Assembly (NCBI GenBank): GCA_014843695.1
Contig: CM026390.1
Coordinates: forward strand, 95,434,804-95,498,803
DNA from: Archivesica marissinica
Lineage: Eukaryota > Mollusca > Bivalvia > Venerida > Vesicomyidae
Reading direction: 5' to 3'
DNA length: 64,000 nt
A model generated the notes under the pieces. That model did no database searches. It was not told where the DNA came from and was given only the letters and a program-made list of their open reading frames with translations. Of the stretch, positions 48,870-60,523 are shown in pieces; position 1 is the stretch's first letter; every line of letters begins with the position of its first letter. The translations under genes were made by a program, and so were the position numbers.

Positions 48870-50089
48870 ATATTGATGTACATCAAGTGCGTGTGTGTGT
48901 AGAATCAACGTAGGACAGCAACAAGGATGATTGGTGATACTAACTGTTACTGTGACGGTGTCAATGGAATAGGGTACATATATTCCATGGGATGTTTAAA
49001 TTGAATACCGATGTCCTAAACTGTCTTCCAATTTCTGCTTCCTGGTACACTGCTACTAGTTATTGCGTTACTGTAGCCATAGTTCATAACTGTTCAACTG
49101 ACTACATGCTTAGTGACACACACATGTACAAATGACATCAATTTCAGTTTGCATTTCTAAAAAAACATTTTATCTCGAGGGCAAAGCCCCTTTTATTCAC
49201 ATACAAGTACATAATTATACATAAATACATTATGTAATCATTAACATAAAACATATGACAATTATATGAGATGCAATTAACGGTAATCAATATTAGACTC
49301 TTTTATATATATATTGTTGTTTCTTTGTTGTTGTTGTTGTTGTTGTTGTTGTATTCCCCCAACCTCCACACGTAAATACTGTTGCATTACGCCGAAATCG
49401 AAATGTAATACGATGTACATGTATTGTGAAAGATGAATATTCTTAGTATCTCATACCATTTGCCTCCCTGTTACCACTAAAATGCCAAAAGAAAGGTATA
49501 TGTATATGTTTTTGCTATAGTTCGTAATTTGTTTCAAACATATTAATAATTTGATCATCAGATTGCCATTTTATTTTATTATAAACGTTCGTTTTTCTAT
49601 AATTAAGTTTACCCTTCCGAATAGCATATGCATCTGTTTGCCTTTCTATATGATACATGTAGATCAGTTTTGTTTTCTTTCAATAAAACATGTGTACAAC
49701 ATCAGTTTAATGTCATAATATTATACTGTACCCAGTTTTCTATTATATAATGTTTTTACATATACCTCAGTTTATCGTTATATAATGTATGTAGTCGATA
49801 TCACTGGTCAGATTGGAGCGATATCCACTTATTATCAACATTTTCAATTTAAATGGGCAAAACGTGTTATAACAGAAAATTCAGTCAGTTTATATTAGCA
49901 GTATTATGTGTAAATGTGTGTCAGGTTACTCTATTTGACAATAACAATGGATAAACATGAATATCTCACTGTATTAGTTACAGTATTATTTGTAAACGTG
50001 TGTCAGGTTACTCTATTTGACAATAATGATGGATAAACATGAATATCTCACCGTATTAGTTACAGTTTTCGTTAATGCATTTCTTCCAC
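48870..50089. other. Intron sequence with (TTG)n run and a 94-bp duplication
   Basis: A TTG/GTT microsatellite lies near 49315-49351. GTGTGTCAGGTTACTCTATT recurs at about 49917 and 49998, marking a short tandem duplication. The rest is AT-rich and unassigned. Confidence 0.55.
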
Positions 50090-50287
50090 TTAACCCCTAA
50101 ATTGCTAAATAAATTTGAAGGATGTGCAAACAACATAGATCCAGATCAGTAATGCAACGTCTGATCAGGATCTATGTTGTTCGCTATTCAGCCAAGAGTA
50201 TTGGCTCCTGGACTATCCGAATAGCAAACAGCGTCTGATAGAACGTGCTGGCTGATCTTTAGTTGTGATTAGCAGGTTACGGGTTAA
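50090..50287. mobile_element. piggyBac-like MITE, TTAA flanks
   Basis: TTAA-CCCCTAAATTGC at one end, GGTTACGGG-TTAA at the other. Internal GATCTATGTTGTTCGCTATT is shared with the 40540 element. Ends are more diverged. It stops about 37 bases from the e8 donor. Confidence 0.72.
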
Positions 50288-50323
50288 GAAGACAATGTAC
50301 AGCTGACTGGTGGAAGGACGTAC

Positions 50324-50424
50324 TTTGAAGTTGCTCCAACAATGGCATAATGAGCCGGTTAATGGTACTTGTCAAATTCGTCATCTCGTTTCCAGGGTAA
50401 TAAATGTTCATCACATTCCACAGC
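50324..50424 (-). CDS. e8, cassette 2 exon type 3 (phase 2-1)
   Basis: 101 bp between ACTGCAG and GTACGT. It encodes LWNVMNIYYPGNEMTNLTS, then INRLIMPLLEQLQ. The last A plus GT of e9 makes Ser. A frame also continues into the intron, but the phase of e9 fixes the donor. Confidence 0.85.
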
Positions 50425-50712
50425 CTGCAGTAAATACAAGTTAAGTTAGCAAGGTAATAGATAGACAACATTCTCAAATAAATATCATAAAGTGATATCG
50501 GTTACCAAATGCGTATCACGTTTTGAACAGGTTACGAATAGGTTACAAAATTACCAAAGGACTGGTTACAAAGTCACAAAATTATCATGTTGCGAAATAA
50601 CATAGTTACAAAATCACTAACATTAGCTGAGCATATCTCAAACTGTATGGAACTTATATATAATAATCTGAACTCTGAATGTTGCAGGTGAAAAAATGTT
50701 TCAACAGTAAAA

Positions 50713-50875
50713 TACAGCCAAACCTGTCTTAAGCAGCCAGCCAAGGGAATCACTGAATGTGACTGCTTAGCACAGGTGGCTGCTTAATAGAGGTCAAATG
50801 TATAGTAAACTAGCATATTGGGAATCTTGAAACTGGCTGCTTAATATAGGTTGGCTGCTTAATAGAGGTGACTGT
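50713..50875. mobile_element. MITE family A copy
   Basis: TACAGCCAAACCTGTCTTAA to AATAGAGGTGACTGTA. The right inverted end is shortened. Confidence 0.75.
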
Positions 50876-51005
50876 ATATGCTTACATGTATATGCATGTC
50901 CACAACATAATTGTAATTACTATGTATCCCCAAGAATGCAAACAATCTGTTCCTATACGACAACATATATATATAAGTATACAATTAGTATTAACATCGC
51001 GAGAC

Positions 51006-51290
51006 AGACGGATCTGTAGTCCAGTGGTTAACACGTTGGACTGGTAATCCAGGGATCCCTTGTCTGACTGTAATAAAATTAACAGTCTTTCAGATGGGAC
51101 GTTAAACCGAGGTCTTGTGTCGGTGCTTTACACCGTGCACATAAAAGAACCAGAGGAGACTCTGTAATGGGTCTCTATCTGTACCATTACACCATCCTCC
51201 AAAAATATATAATGAAAAATCTCTTCAGGAGGCGTGGTTCATATGGGCAACCGGTAGCGATGATAAATAAACGTAAAACACAAACATCCC
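51006..51290 (+). mobile_element. SINE family 1 copy, near full length
   Basis: Head GACGGATCTGTAGTCCAGTG with box B lost to a small deletion. Body TAATAAAATTAACAGTCTTT, tail AAATAAACGTAAAACACAAA. It ends about 50 bases from the e7 donor. Confidence 0.88.
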
Positions 51291-51339
51291 GAGTTATATT
51301 TCAAGAGATATATTATATTTTACTGGAAAGAAAGCTTAC

Positions 51340-51530
51340 ACGTTTGGATCCATCAATGCAGATGATAGGAATGACATTATACCATCCCAGTCGGGCGCCT
51401 GTGATAGGGGATTGCTAGCGTTTAGAGATGATACATTCCAGTCCATCAAGAGCCCAATAAATGTCTTCATGTTGGAAGATAACGAAGTCCAGTTCAGGTG
51501 TGCGTCAGAACTGTTCCATATGCTCATGAG
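51340..51530 (-). CDS. e7, cassette 2 exon type 2 (phase 0-2)
   Basis: 191 bp between TTTCTAG and GTAAGC. It encodes LMSIWNSSDAHLNWTSL, then a helical run and SQAPDWDGIMSFL. Sequons NSS, NWT, NVS and NAS are present. A nearer GT would give the wrong phase; ending at GTAAGC leaves two bases that join e8 as Val (MDPNV-LWNV). Confidence 0.88.
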
Positions 51531-51585
51531 CTAGAAATCAATCGACAATATTAATTAATTACATTATTAGACAATTATTAAAATA

Positions 51586-52047
51586 TTTAAAGCAAATTTC
51601 TACAGAATGTATTTTCCTATTATAAGTTATAATTGTTTTCCAAATATGTGTGAAATCGTCTGATAGAATGAACACGTATACCCAATTATCGACCCAATTA
51701 TCTACAATTCCAGTGCACATAACTGACCAATACATTCACAGTATTGAATACGTTCCGCGAAGACAAATATTTCACGCTATTCTAACGAAACGCGTGACAT
51801 TAATATTAAAATACCTCTAAACGTCAGTAGCACGCGCTTGGTATTGACTCCAATTATAGTAAACAACTTCAATTCTGACCGCTATATGAAATCCTACTTT
51901 CACTATTGAGAGTTTGTATACCACAAAAATACTGTTTATGTATAGTAAGTTAGTGTTCGAATTATTTGGGAAGTATTTGTAGTAGCAATGCTATATATAC
52001 GTAAAACAGCATTTTCTGGGCTTTTTGCGATGTAATGTCGCTTTAAA
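51586..52047. mobile_element. MITE-like element, relative of 33338-33838
   Basis: TTTAAAGCAAATTTCTACAG at the left, GATGTAATGTCGCTTTAAAG at the right. The inner part also resembles 16500-16570 (CGCGAAGACAA, TTCACGCTATT, CGAAACGCGTGA). Confidence 0.62.
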
Positions 52048-52173
52048 GAACAAGGGTGAATCATTAATATTGTGCCCACATTTTGTTTACATTAATTATA
52101 TCTGCTACAAATTCAGTTATGTGTCTGACAGACTACGTGCATATATAATATCATATTATTGCAAACATAGATC

Positions 52174-52232
52174 GACTCGCCCACATGGTTGCTGGCGGTG
52201 AGGGTAAATAAGCTCAATTATCATCATCATCA
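52174..52232 (-). repeat. Single dispersed copy of the 65-bp satellite unit
   Basis: Reverse complement reads GATAATTGAGCTTATTTACC, then CAACCATGTGGGCGAGTC, matching the satellite at 19023-20322. Confidence 0.85.
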
Positions 52233-52270
52233 AGCATACATCTAGATATTATACTAATCACACCGTTTCG

Positions 52271-52503
52271 GCTGTCCGATTAGCGCAGTGGTTAGTACGC
52301 TCGCTTCTCACAAATGCAATCCGGGTTTGATCCTCGGACCGGGATGTATGCGAGATGGTACGATGGTTGCAAGATAGGATAGGTGGGTTTTCTCCTGGTA
52401 CTCCGGTTTTCTCCCACACGAATGATCACATTTACGCTTTCATCTATGCCAACGAGAGTGATTAATATAAGTTGCTAAAACTTGCTTCGCAATCGTTGTA
52501 AAA
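52271..52503 (+). mobile_element. SINE family 2 copy next to the e6 donor
   Basis: Head GTCCGATTAGCGCAGTGG, body CTGGTACTCCGGTTTTCTCC, tail TTGCTTCGCAATCGTTGTAA. It ends 8 bases before the last intron base next to e6. Confidence 0.9.
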
Positions 52504-52511
52504 ACACACAC

Positions 52512-52703
52512 CTTTTCCTCGAACATGGCTAGATTAATTTCATTTTGAAGGACTCGCTGCCACGTGACTGTATCCATGCACATCACCTCTGTCAGCGCTA
52601 TGGATGTGGTACTTGCAGTACCGTTGGCAGATATGTACTCGGCAACGGTGTCATTGTTACACATAGCCCTCAGCAGAACGGGAGCCAGGAGGATTTCGAT
52701 GAG
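52512..52703 (-). CDS. e6, cassette 2 exon type 1 (phase 0-0)
   Basis: 64 codons between a TTATAG acceptor and a GTGTGT donor. The type-1 cysteine pair is 26 residues apart (MC...MC), with sequons NDT and NGT between. A family-2 SINE ends about 8 bases past the donor, so the early intron is SINE sequence. Confidence 0.88.
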
Positions 52704-52774
52704 CTATAAATACATTTGCATAACGTTAGTTACTGAAACATAGTTTATGTTATACATAGCAACACGGTCCTGTA

Positions 52775-52956
52775 TACAGTCAAACCTGTGTTAGTGGTCA
52801 CCTCTATCAAACAGCCAACCTGCATTAAGCAGCCAATTTCCAGATTCACAATATATTGTTTTGCTATAAATTTGACCTTTATTAAGCAGCCACCTGTGCC
52901 AAGCAGCCACATTCTGTGATTCCCTTGGCTGGCTGTTTAAGACAGGTTTGACTGTA
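52775..52956. mobile_element. MITE family A, complete
   Basis: TACAGTCAAACCTGTGTTAG to GACAGGTTTGACTGTA with TA ends. Confidence 0.85.
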
Positions 52957-53019
52957 CTTTATATTTACTCTAAACCAGTACAGTACATTCAAACAAATGA
53001 ATTGACCTAATTTTATTGT

Positions 53020-53262
53020 TTAACCCATTCAACACCAAGTAACTGACATGGACTGGTCCATGAATTTTTAGACCAATAAATTTATAACAAAATTACATTT
53101 GGATCAGTTCATTTATCAAAATGGGTTTTTTTTTTTCTAAAAATAGTTATATTACTTGAAAAAAGTGCAGATCCTGATGAGACGACTCGTCACGAGCCGG
53201 CTCATCTGGATCTACACTTTTTTGTAAGCCAATTTAGAGGTCTGTGGTGTTGAAAGGGTTAA
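53020..53262. mobile_element. piggyBac-like MITE, TTAA flanks
   Basis: TTAA-CCCATTCAACACC at the left and GGTGTTGAAAGGG-TTAA at the right. Inside are inverted GTGCAGATCCTGATGAG and CTCATCTGGATCTACAC. Confidence 0.8.
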
Positions 53263-53397
53263 CTCTATCTTTCTATTTTGCCCAAATGTTCTGTTGTACT
53301 TGGATGTGACATAAGCACAGTAGGAACTATTTAATGTTGATGTGCTTGAATAATTTGCAAATACCAAACAAGATTGAAATACTGGCTTCTGATTTCA

Positions 53398-54337
53398 CAT
53401 GACCTAGTTCAGGCATCAAAGAAGATACGACATAGACCTAGTTCAGGCCTCAAAGACGATACAGCATATACCTAGTGCAGGCATCAAAGATACAACATGG
53501 ACCTAGTCCAGGCATCAAAGAAGATGCGACATAGACCTAGTCCAGGCATCAAAGAAGATGCGATATAGACCTAGTCCAGGCATCAAAGAAGATGCGACAT
53601 AGACCTAGTCCAGGCATCAAAGAAAATACGACATAGACCTAGTCCAGGCATCAAAGAAGATGCGACATAGACCTAGTCCAGGCATCAAAGAAAATATGAC
53701 ATAGACCTAGTCCAGGCATCAAAGAAGATGCGACATAGACCTAGTCCAGGCATCAAAGAAGATGCGACATAGACCTAGTCCAGGCATCAAAGAAGATACA
53801 ACATGGACCTAGTTCAGGCATCAAAGAAGATATGACATAGACCTAGTCCAGGCATCAAAGAAGATGCGACATAGACCTAGTTCAGGCATCAAAGAAGATA
53901 CAGCATGGACCTAGTTCAGGCATCAAAGATACAGCATGGACCTAGTTCAGGCATCAAAGAAAATATGACATAGACCTAGTTCAGGCATCAAAGAAGATGC
54001 GACATAGACCTAGTTCAGGCATCAAAGAAGATACAGCATGGACCTAGTTCAGGCATCAAAGAAGATACAGCATGGACCTAGTTCAGGCATCAAAGAAGAT
54101 ACAGCATGGACCTAGTTCAGGCATCAAAGAAGATACAGCATGGACCTAGTTCAGGCATCAAAGAAGATACAGCATGGACCTAGTTCAGGCATCAAAGAAG
54201 ATACAGCATGGACCTAGTTCAGGCATCAAAGAAGATACAGCATGGACCTAGTTCAGGCATCAAAGAAGATACAGCATGGACCTAGTTCAGGCATCAAAGA
54301 AGATACAGCATAGACCTAATTCAGGTGTTAAAGAAGA
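53398..54337. repeat. Minisatellite, 34-bp unit, about 27 copies
   Basis: GACCTAGTTCAGGCATCAAA then GAAGATACAGCATG. TAGTCC and TAGTTC variants fall in separate blocks. It passes directly into the next array. Confidence 0.95.
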
Positions 54338-55222
54338 TTAGTACACTGATATCGTTAGTGCACTGATATCATTAGTGCACTGATATCGTTAGTACACTGA
54401 TATCGTTAGTACATTGATATCATTAGTGCACTGATATCGTTATGAACTGATATCATTAGTACACTGGTATCGTTAGTACACTGATATCGTTAGTACATTG
54501 ATATCATTAGTGCACTGATATCGTTAGTGAACTGATATCATTAGTACATTGATATCGTTAGTATACTGATATCATTAGTACATTGATATCGTTAGTACAC
54601 TGATATCGTTAGTGCACTGATATCGTTAGTACACTGATATCGTTAGTACACTGGTATCGTTAGTACACTGATATCGTTCGTACACTGATATCGTTAGTGC
54701 ACTGATATCATTAGTACATTGATATCATTAGTACACTGATATCGTTAGTGCGCTGATATCATTAACACAATTATTATCATTAGTACACTGATATCGTTAG
54801 CACACAATTAGTATACTGATATCGTTAGTGCACTGATATCGTTAGCACACTGATATCATTAGTATACTGGTATCGTTAGTACACTGATATCGTTAGTACA
54901 TTGATATCGTTAGTACACTGATATCGTTACCTACTGATATCGTTAGTACACTGATATCGTTAGTACACTGATATCGTTAGTACACTGATATCGTTAGTAC
55001 ATTGATATCATTAGTACACTGATATCGTTAGCACACTGATATCGTTAGTACACTGATATCGTTAGTACACTGATATCATTAGTACACTGATATCGTTAGT
55101 ACACTGATATTGTTAGCACACTGATATCATTAGTACACTGATATCGTTAGTACATTGATATCGTTAGTACACTGATATCGTTACCTACTGATATCGTTAG
55201 TATAATGATATCATTAGTAAAT
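54338..55222. repeat. Minisatellite, 17-bp unit, about 52 copies
   Basis: TTAGTACACTGATATCG with common A/G changes at two sites. Each unit carries the palindrome GATATC. Confidence 0.95.
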
Positions 55223-55480
55223 AACGTGGGTCTCCCGGAACAAGACTAAATTCACCAAGTCATGATACCTACCATAGCATTAATTTTAAGTATGTCATAG
55301 GAGAGCAAACAGCATCTGGTGATAGACGGTGCGTATCAAATCTTAACTTAAATCACTAATCACCACGATCCATCCAGTACCAAATGATTGAAATCTACCA
55401 TGGAATTGGTGTGTTTATTGTAGCAATTGTACAGCACAAATATATATGTGCATAGAAGAACTGTATACATAATGTCATAC

Positions 55481-55605
55481 CTTTTCTTTATCAATTGTAT
55501 TGTTGGCGTATTCGGAATTGGTAACATCTTTTAGATTTGCCAACGCTTCCAGGAATCTAATGATATCTGAGGAATTCTTGGAAAGTGCCTCAACTGTGAA
55601 ATTAT
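55481..55605 (-). CDS. e5, cassette 1 exon type 4 (phase 1-0)
   Basis: 125 bp between TTGTAG and GTATGA. It encodes NFTVEALSKNSSDIIRFLEA and ends NNTIDKEK. Type-4 exons share a helix like IIRFLEAL followed by a short loop. Sequons NFT, NSS and NNT point to a glycosylated extracellular segment. Confidence 0.87.
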
Positions 55606-55693
55606 CTACAATACAATTTTTAGAAAATAAAGTATGTGTTAACTATATATTATATCTATGCAATGAAAACAATACTAGTATATTAGATCTATG

Positions 55694-55936
55694 TTTAGTT
55701 TATACAAATTTATTTTAGCTCGATTGCGAAACAAGTTCTTTCAACTTTTATTAATCACTCTCGAGACCTCATTCCTGATGGAATCCATCGCCATGAAGGA
55801 GAGAGAAGGGGCAATGTGGAATTTAAATGCCTTGCCTAAGGGCACACTCGTAACGGCTCCAGCGGGGCTCGAACTCCGGACCTTTCGCACCCGAAGTGAA
55901 CGTGCATCCACGGCGCTATCACGACTTCCACAGTTC
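55694..55936 (-). mobile_element. SINE family 3 copy
   Basis: Minus strand: tail TTTATACAAATTTATTTTAG, AATCACTCTCGAGACCTCAT, box B complement GGGGCTCGAACTC, head complement GCGCTATCACGACTTCCAC. Confidence 0.88.
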
Positions 55937-55961
55937 TATGTTTAATACAGCAGATAAATGT

Positions 55962-56390
55962 TAGCTACAAACAGACACACATATAGATCGTGACTAATAG
56001 GATAGAGATTACACATACTTATCACATATAGATCGTGACTAATAGGATAGAGTTTACACATACTTATCACATATAGATCGTGACTAATAGGATAGAGTTT
56101 ACACATACTTATCACATATAGATCGTGACTAATAGGATAGAGTTTACACATACTTATCACATATAGATCGTGACTAATAGGATAGAGTTTACACATACTT
56201 ATCACATATAGATCGTGACTAATAGGATAGAGTTTACACATACTTATCACATATAGATCGTGACTAATAGGATAGAGTTTACACATACTTATCACATATA
56301 GATCGTGACTAATAGGATAGAGTTTACACATACTTATCACATATAGATCGTGACTAATAGGATAGAGTTTACACATACTTATCACATACA
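55962..56390. repeat. Minisatellite, 45-bp unit, 9 copies
   Basis: TTATCACATATAGATCGTGA, CTAATAGGATAGAGTTTACA, CATAC. The unit is 15 codons long, so the minus strand stays open as a false repeat protein. Confidence 0.96.
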
Positions 56391-56445
56391 ACCTCCTTAG
56401 AGGATACCACGTATATGTAATCCATTATGCTTGATATTTGTAGCT

Positions 56446-56850
56446 ATAGAGGTAGGTAACGTACGGGATTGGTGTAGTGGACACTGATAGAGAATAGGTA
56501 GGTAACGTACGGGATTGGTGTAGTGGACACTGATAGAGAATAGGTAGGTAACGTACGGGATTGGTGTAGTGGACACTGATAGAGAATAGGTAGGTAACGT
56601 ACGGGATTGGTGTAGTGGACACTGATAGACAATAGGTAGGTAACGTACGGGATTGGTGTAGTGGACACTGATAGAGAATAGGTAGGTAACGTACGGGATT
56701 GGTGTAGTGGACCCTGATAGAGAATAGGTAGGTAACGTACGGGATTGGTGTAGTGGACACTGATAGAGAATAGGTAGGTAACGTACGGGATTGGTGTAGT
56801 GGACACTGATAGAGAATAGGTAGGTATCGTTGGGGATTGGTGTAGTGGAC
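56446..56850. repeat. Minisatellite, 46-bp unit, 9 copies
   Basis: GTAGGTAACGTACGGGATTG, GTGTAGTGGACACTGATAGA, GAATAG. Very uniform. Lies about 56 bases from the previous array. Confidence 0.96.
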
Positions 56851-57114
56851 ACTGAAGGATGATACAGATGGATAGTGGAATGGAGAATATGAGGGATACT
56901 CATATATTATATATTCTGTGTTCATATAAATATTTTTAGATTTCAAAAGAAGCACAACGAGGGGGGTATTTGTTGTATAATGGACAGTGTTATATATATC
57001 CATACACTTATGAACTTGTTTATATTTGACGGTCTATATGCAAATAATAGGGTAATACGTAATTTAATTAATGGACTAGTCTATTCTGATTGAGAAAGTA
57101 TTTCCATTATTAGT

Positions 57115-57660
57115 TTAAACAATATTTTATTTCAATGAATATACATAGTCTAATGATCACAATATGAAAATACATGTAGGATTGAGGAGAAAGCAACTTG
57201 CTTATATGGTTACCTCTTTCCATTATTATCGTACATTTCAATTTTATCTTTAATTGTTGCAATGTTCAATGTGTATGGTCTGATTGAGATATATACTAAG
57301 CATGATAATTGATGGTATTGTTGAATTACATTTACTCTGGAAAATAAAGTATTTTGCTAATAGAATTATGAAGTTTATGACAGTTTTTGTTTTACTAGAA
57401 TGTGCAGTATTTGCATTGCAGAATGATATATTTTCATAGGTAGATTTGATGCAAGTTCTAATCTTCTAGAACGTAGAAGTTGTTTAATTCCAGAGCAAAA
57501 TGATTGCACAATATTACATTCCAAAAACATATGTTTATTTGAGTCGATTGACATCAGACAATCAGACAATAAATCGCAGTGATTATATGGTATTAGTTAT
57601 TCGGCACAATTCGCATGAGATATTTATATTGGAATGCCATAAGTTTTGTACTTTAAATTG
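57115..57660 (-). pseudogene. LINE fragment with zinc-binding reverse-transcriptase tail
   Basis: Minus strand encodes FKVQNLWHSNINISCELC, a stop, then CLMSIDSNKHMFLECNIVQS and FCSGIKQLLRSRRLEL. C-x-x-C followed by H-x-FLEC is the zf-RVT pattern at the C-terminus of some LINE proteins. The frame is broken. Confidence 0.72.
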
Positions 57661-57958
57661 ATGAATGTATGTTATAATTTATTTACTTATTCATGAACGA
57701 AAAAACACAAACATATGTTATAATTTATTTACTTATTCATGAACGTATGTTATAATTTATTTACTTATTCATGAACGTATGTTATAATTTATTTACTTAT
57801 TCATGAACGTATGTTATAATTTATTTACTTATTCATGAACATATGTTATAATTTATTTACTTATTCATGAACGTATGTTATAATTTATTTACTTATTCAT
57901 GAACGTATGTTATAATTTATTTACTTATTCATGAACGTATGTTATAATTTATTTATGA
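57661..57958. repeat. Tandem repeat, 32-bp unit, about 9 copies
   Basis: GTATGTTATAATTTATTTAC then TTATTCATGAAC. The last partial unit reaches within about 7 bases of the e4 donor. Confidence 0.95.
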
Positions 57959-57965
57959 TCATTAC

Positions 57966-58072
57966 CTGAAACGTCCGAAAGCCTATCTATCATGTATTCC
58001 AAGAATATATCAATGGTTGCAAACGTCTTCTTCACATCTGAATCCAACATGCCCAACTCTATTAGCGGCGCC
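57966..58072 (-). CDS. e4, cassette 1 exon type 3 (phase 2-1)
   Basis: 107 bp between a TCTAG acceptor and a GTAATG donor, encoding APLIELGMLDSDVKKTF and a following amphipathic helix (IFLEYMIDRL). The final G plus AT of e5 makes Asp. The 32-bp AT-rich array ends only about 7 bases beyond the donor. Confidence 0.88.
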
Positions 58073-58329
58073 CTAGATAGAAAAAATACAAAATATGAAA
58101 TCCGTTGTATTGATTGTAGGTGTGTATGTTTTATGTTTATTTTCCGTCGGTACTCCAATTAGCTCCCACAGGAATCACAATATATATACGCTTTCATCCA
58201 CCACAAACGCGCAACATGTCTACGTGTTTTGACGCGCAACATGTCTACGTCCCCGCGAGGGGTTCGACATTAAAGGAAGATAGATAGATAGAAACGGAGT
58301 GATGAACATTTGGGGAAGATAGGAATACG

Positions 58330-58622
58330 TGTGTGTTTTACGTTTATTTATCGTCACTACCGGTTGCCCATATGAGCGACGCCTCATGAAGAGATTAGTC
58401 ATTTTAGATTTTTGGAGGATAGTGCAATGATACAGACAGAGACCCATTCCAGAGTCTCCTCTGGTTCTTTTACGTGCAATGTGTACAGCACCGACAAGAG
58501 AGACCTTGGTTTAAAGTCCCATCTGAAAGACTAATAATTTTATTAGGGTCAGACAGGGGATCGATCCTGCGCTCCCTGGATTACCAGTCCAGCGTATTAC
58601 CACTGGACTAGAGATCCGTCAG
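58330..58622 (-). mobile_element. SINE family 1 copy, near full length
   Basis: Minus strand: tail GTGTGTTTTACGTTTATTTA, middle GGAGGATAGTGCAATGATAC, head complement CACTGGACTAGAGATCCGTC. Confidence 0.9.
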
Positions 58623-58675
58623 ATTGAGGGTTAACTAATATATTATTTATATCATACTACCATCTATTACGTGCT

Positions 58676-58906
58676 TCATACAAATTTATTTAGCTTGATT
58701 GTGAAACAAGTTCCTACAACTTATATTAATCACTATCGAGACCTCATTCAAGGTGGAATCCATCGCCACGAGGGAGAGAAAAAGAGACACTGTGGAATTT
58801 AAATGCATTGCCTAAGGGCACACTCGTAATGGCTACAGCTGGGCGCAAACCACAGGCATTTCGCACCTGAAGCGAACGTGTTACCACTGCGCTATCACAA
58901 CTTTCT
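58676..58906 (-). mobile_element. SINE family 3 copy
   Basis: Minus strand: AATTTATTTAGCTTGATTGT, AATCACTATCGAGACCTCAT, then CATTTCGCACCTGAAGCGAA and TGCGCTATCACAACTTTC. Confidence 0.85.
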
Positions 58907-59184
58907 TACAATTCTGCTATTGAGTAATGGATCTGTGCAGCTCTGTCTAATGACCCTGTGCTATGTTTTAATTCATGTGCATATACATAGATGAAACATT
59001 AACAATGATCACAGCCAGCCAATTAAACCTACATACTAAGTAACTAGCAAACATGTATTCTGTCTGAATATGGTACTCACAAACCAAAGCAATTCCATAA
59101 CCTTGAGATTATGAGAGACATTTACCAATTCACTTCAAATTTATTTATTGTCGGAGTTTCTACAAAACAATTAACAACGATTAT

Positions 59185-60010
59185 AACTATTTACCGAAAC
59201 AATACATTATAACTATTTACCGACACAATACATTATAGCTATTAACCGACACAATACATTATAGCTATTTACCGACATAATACATTATACTGGTAACTAT
59301 TTACCGACATAATACATTATAACGATTTACCGACACAATACATTATAACTATTTACCGACACAATACATTATAACTATTAATAATTTACCGACATAATAC
59401 ATTATACTGGTAACTATTTACCGACACAATACATTATAACTATTTACCGACATAATACATTATACTGGTAACTATTTACCGACACAATACATTATAGCTA
59501 TTTACCGACATAATACATTATACTATTAACTATTTACCGACACAATACATTATAGCTATTTACCGACACAATACATTATAACTATTTACCAACACAATAC
59601 ATTATAACTATTTACCGACACAATACATTATAACTATTTACCGACACAATACATTATAACTATTTACCGACACAATACATTATAACTATTTACCGACACA
59701 ATACATTATAACTATTTACCAACACAATACATTATAACTATTTACCGACACAATACATTATAACTATTTACCGACACAATACATTATAACTATTTACCGA
59801 CACAATACATTATAACTATTTACCGACACAATACATTATAACTATTTACCGACACAATACATTATAACTATTTACCAACACAACACATTATAACTATTTA
59901 CCAACATAATACATTATAGCTATTTACCAACACAATATATTATAACTATTTACCAACACAATATATTATAAATAACTATTTAGCAACACAATATATTATA
60001 ACTATTTACC
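59185..60010. repeat. Minisatellite, 26-bp unit, about 31 copies
   Basis: AATACATTATAACTATTTAC plus CGACAC. Occasional variants carry ACTGGT or an added TAACTA. Confidence 0.95.
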
Positions 60011-60209
60011 GATTACCGCACATTTATCATACAACATCTGGTTACGTAACAGACAAAGGAATTCACCACAAAGGTCGAATATACATTACAGGATAAATCA
60101 AACTTTATTACCAAGGGAGGTAAGAGAAAGAAAAAGCAGAGTCGCTCATTAAAACTGGTTGCTTATACTACAATGAAGTATATACATGTTGAAAATGAAA
60201 TCCTCTTAC

Positions 60210-60469
60210 AAGGAGTTGATGAGACCCGTGTACTGGCCTCCGAGGAAGTTCTCCATTCCTTCTAGAAGGGTCGCTACAGAGGAATTACCATCATTTGCTG
60301 CCTGGGCTCCATTGAGCAATTCTAGCAGGTCAAACCAGTATGTGGAGTTTTGCCAGTCCAACGGCAGCTCGATAGCCGGCGGATTCTCTAACAACATCTG
60401 AAGCCGCTGCATAAGCTGCGTGTTTTGCTTTGCGAGTTCTGTCCAATTGGTACTAGTATTCGGTGATAG
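60210..60469 (-). CDS. e3, cassette 1 exon type 2 (phase 0-2)
   Basis: 260 bp between TGCAG and GTAAGAG; the longest type-2 exon. It encodes a mostly helical, cysteine-free segment with sequons NTS, NWT, NST and NSS and the tryptophans WQNSTYWFDLLELL. The last two bases join e4 to make Leu (INSL-APLIELG). The intron downstream carries the 26-bp array. Confidence 0.9.
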
Positions 60470-60523
60470 CTGCAGTGATATGAACATTGACATTGACTAC
60501 CCTCTGTTATGGTATTGCAAGAT

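Noticed and set aside
55942..56903. Repeat proteins on the minus strand
   Set aside because: Products of the 45-bp and 46-bp arrays. One unit is exactly 15 codons and the other stays open through frame rotation.
57375..57569. Possible extra ABCA exon
   Set aside because: The peptide matches a LINE C-terminal zinc-binding segment instead, and no splice phase fits between e4 and e5.
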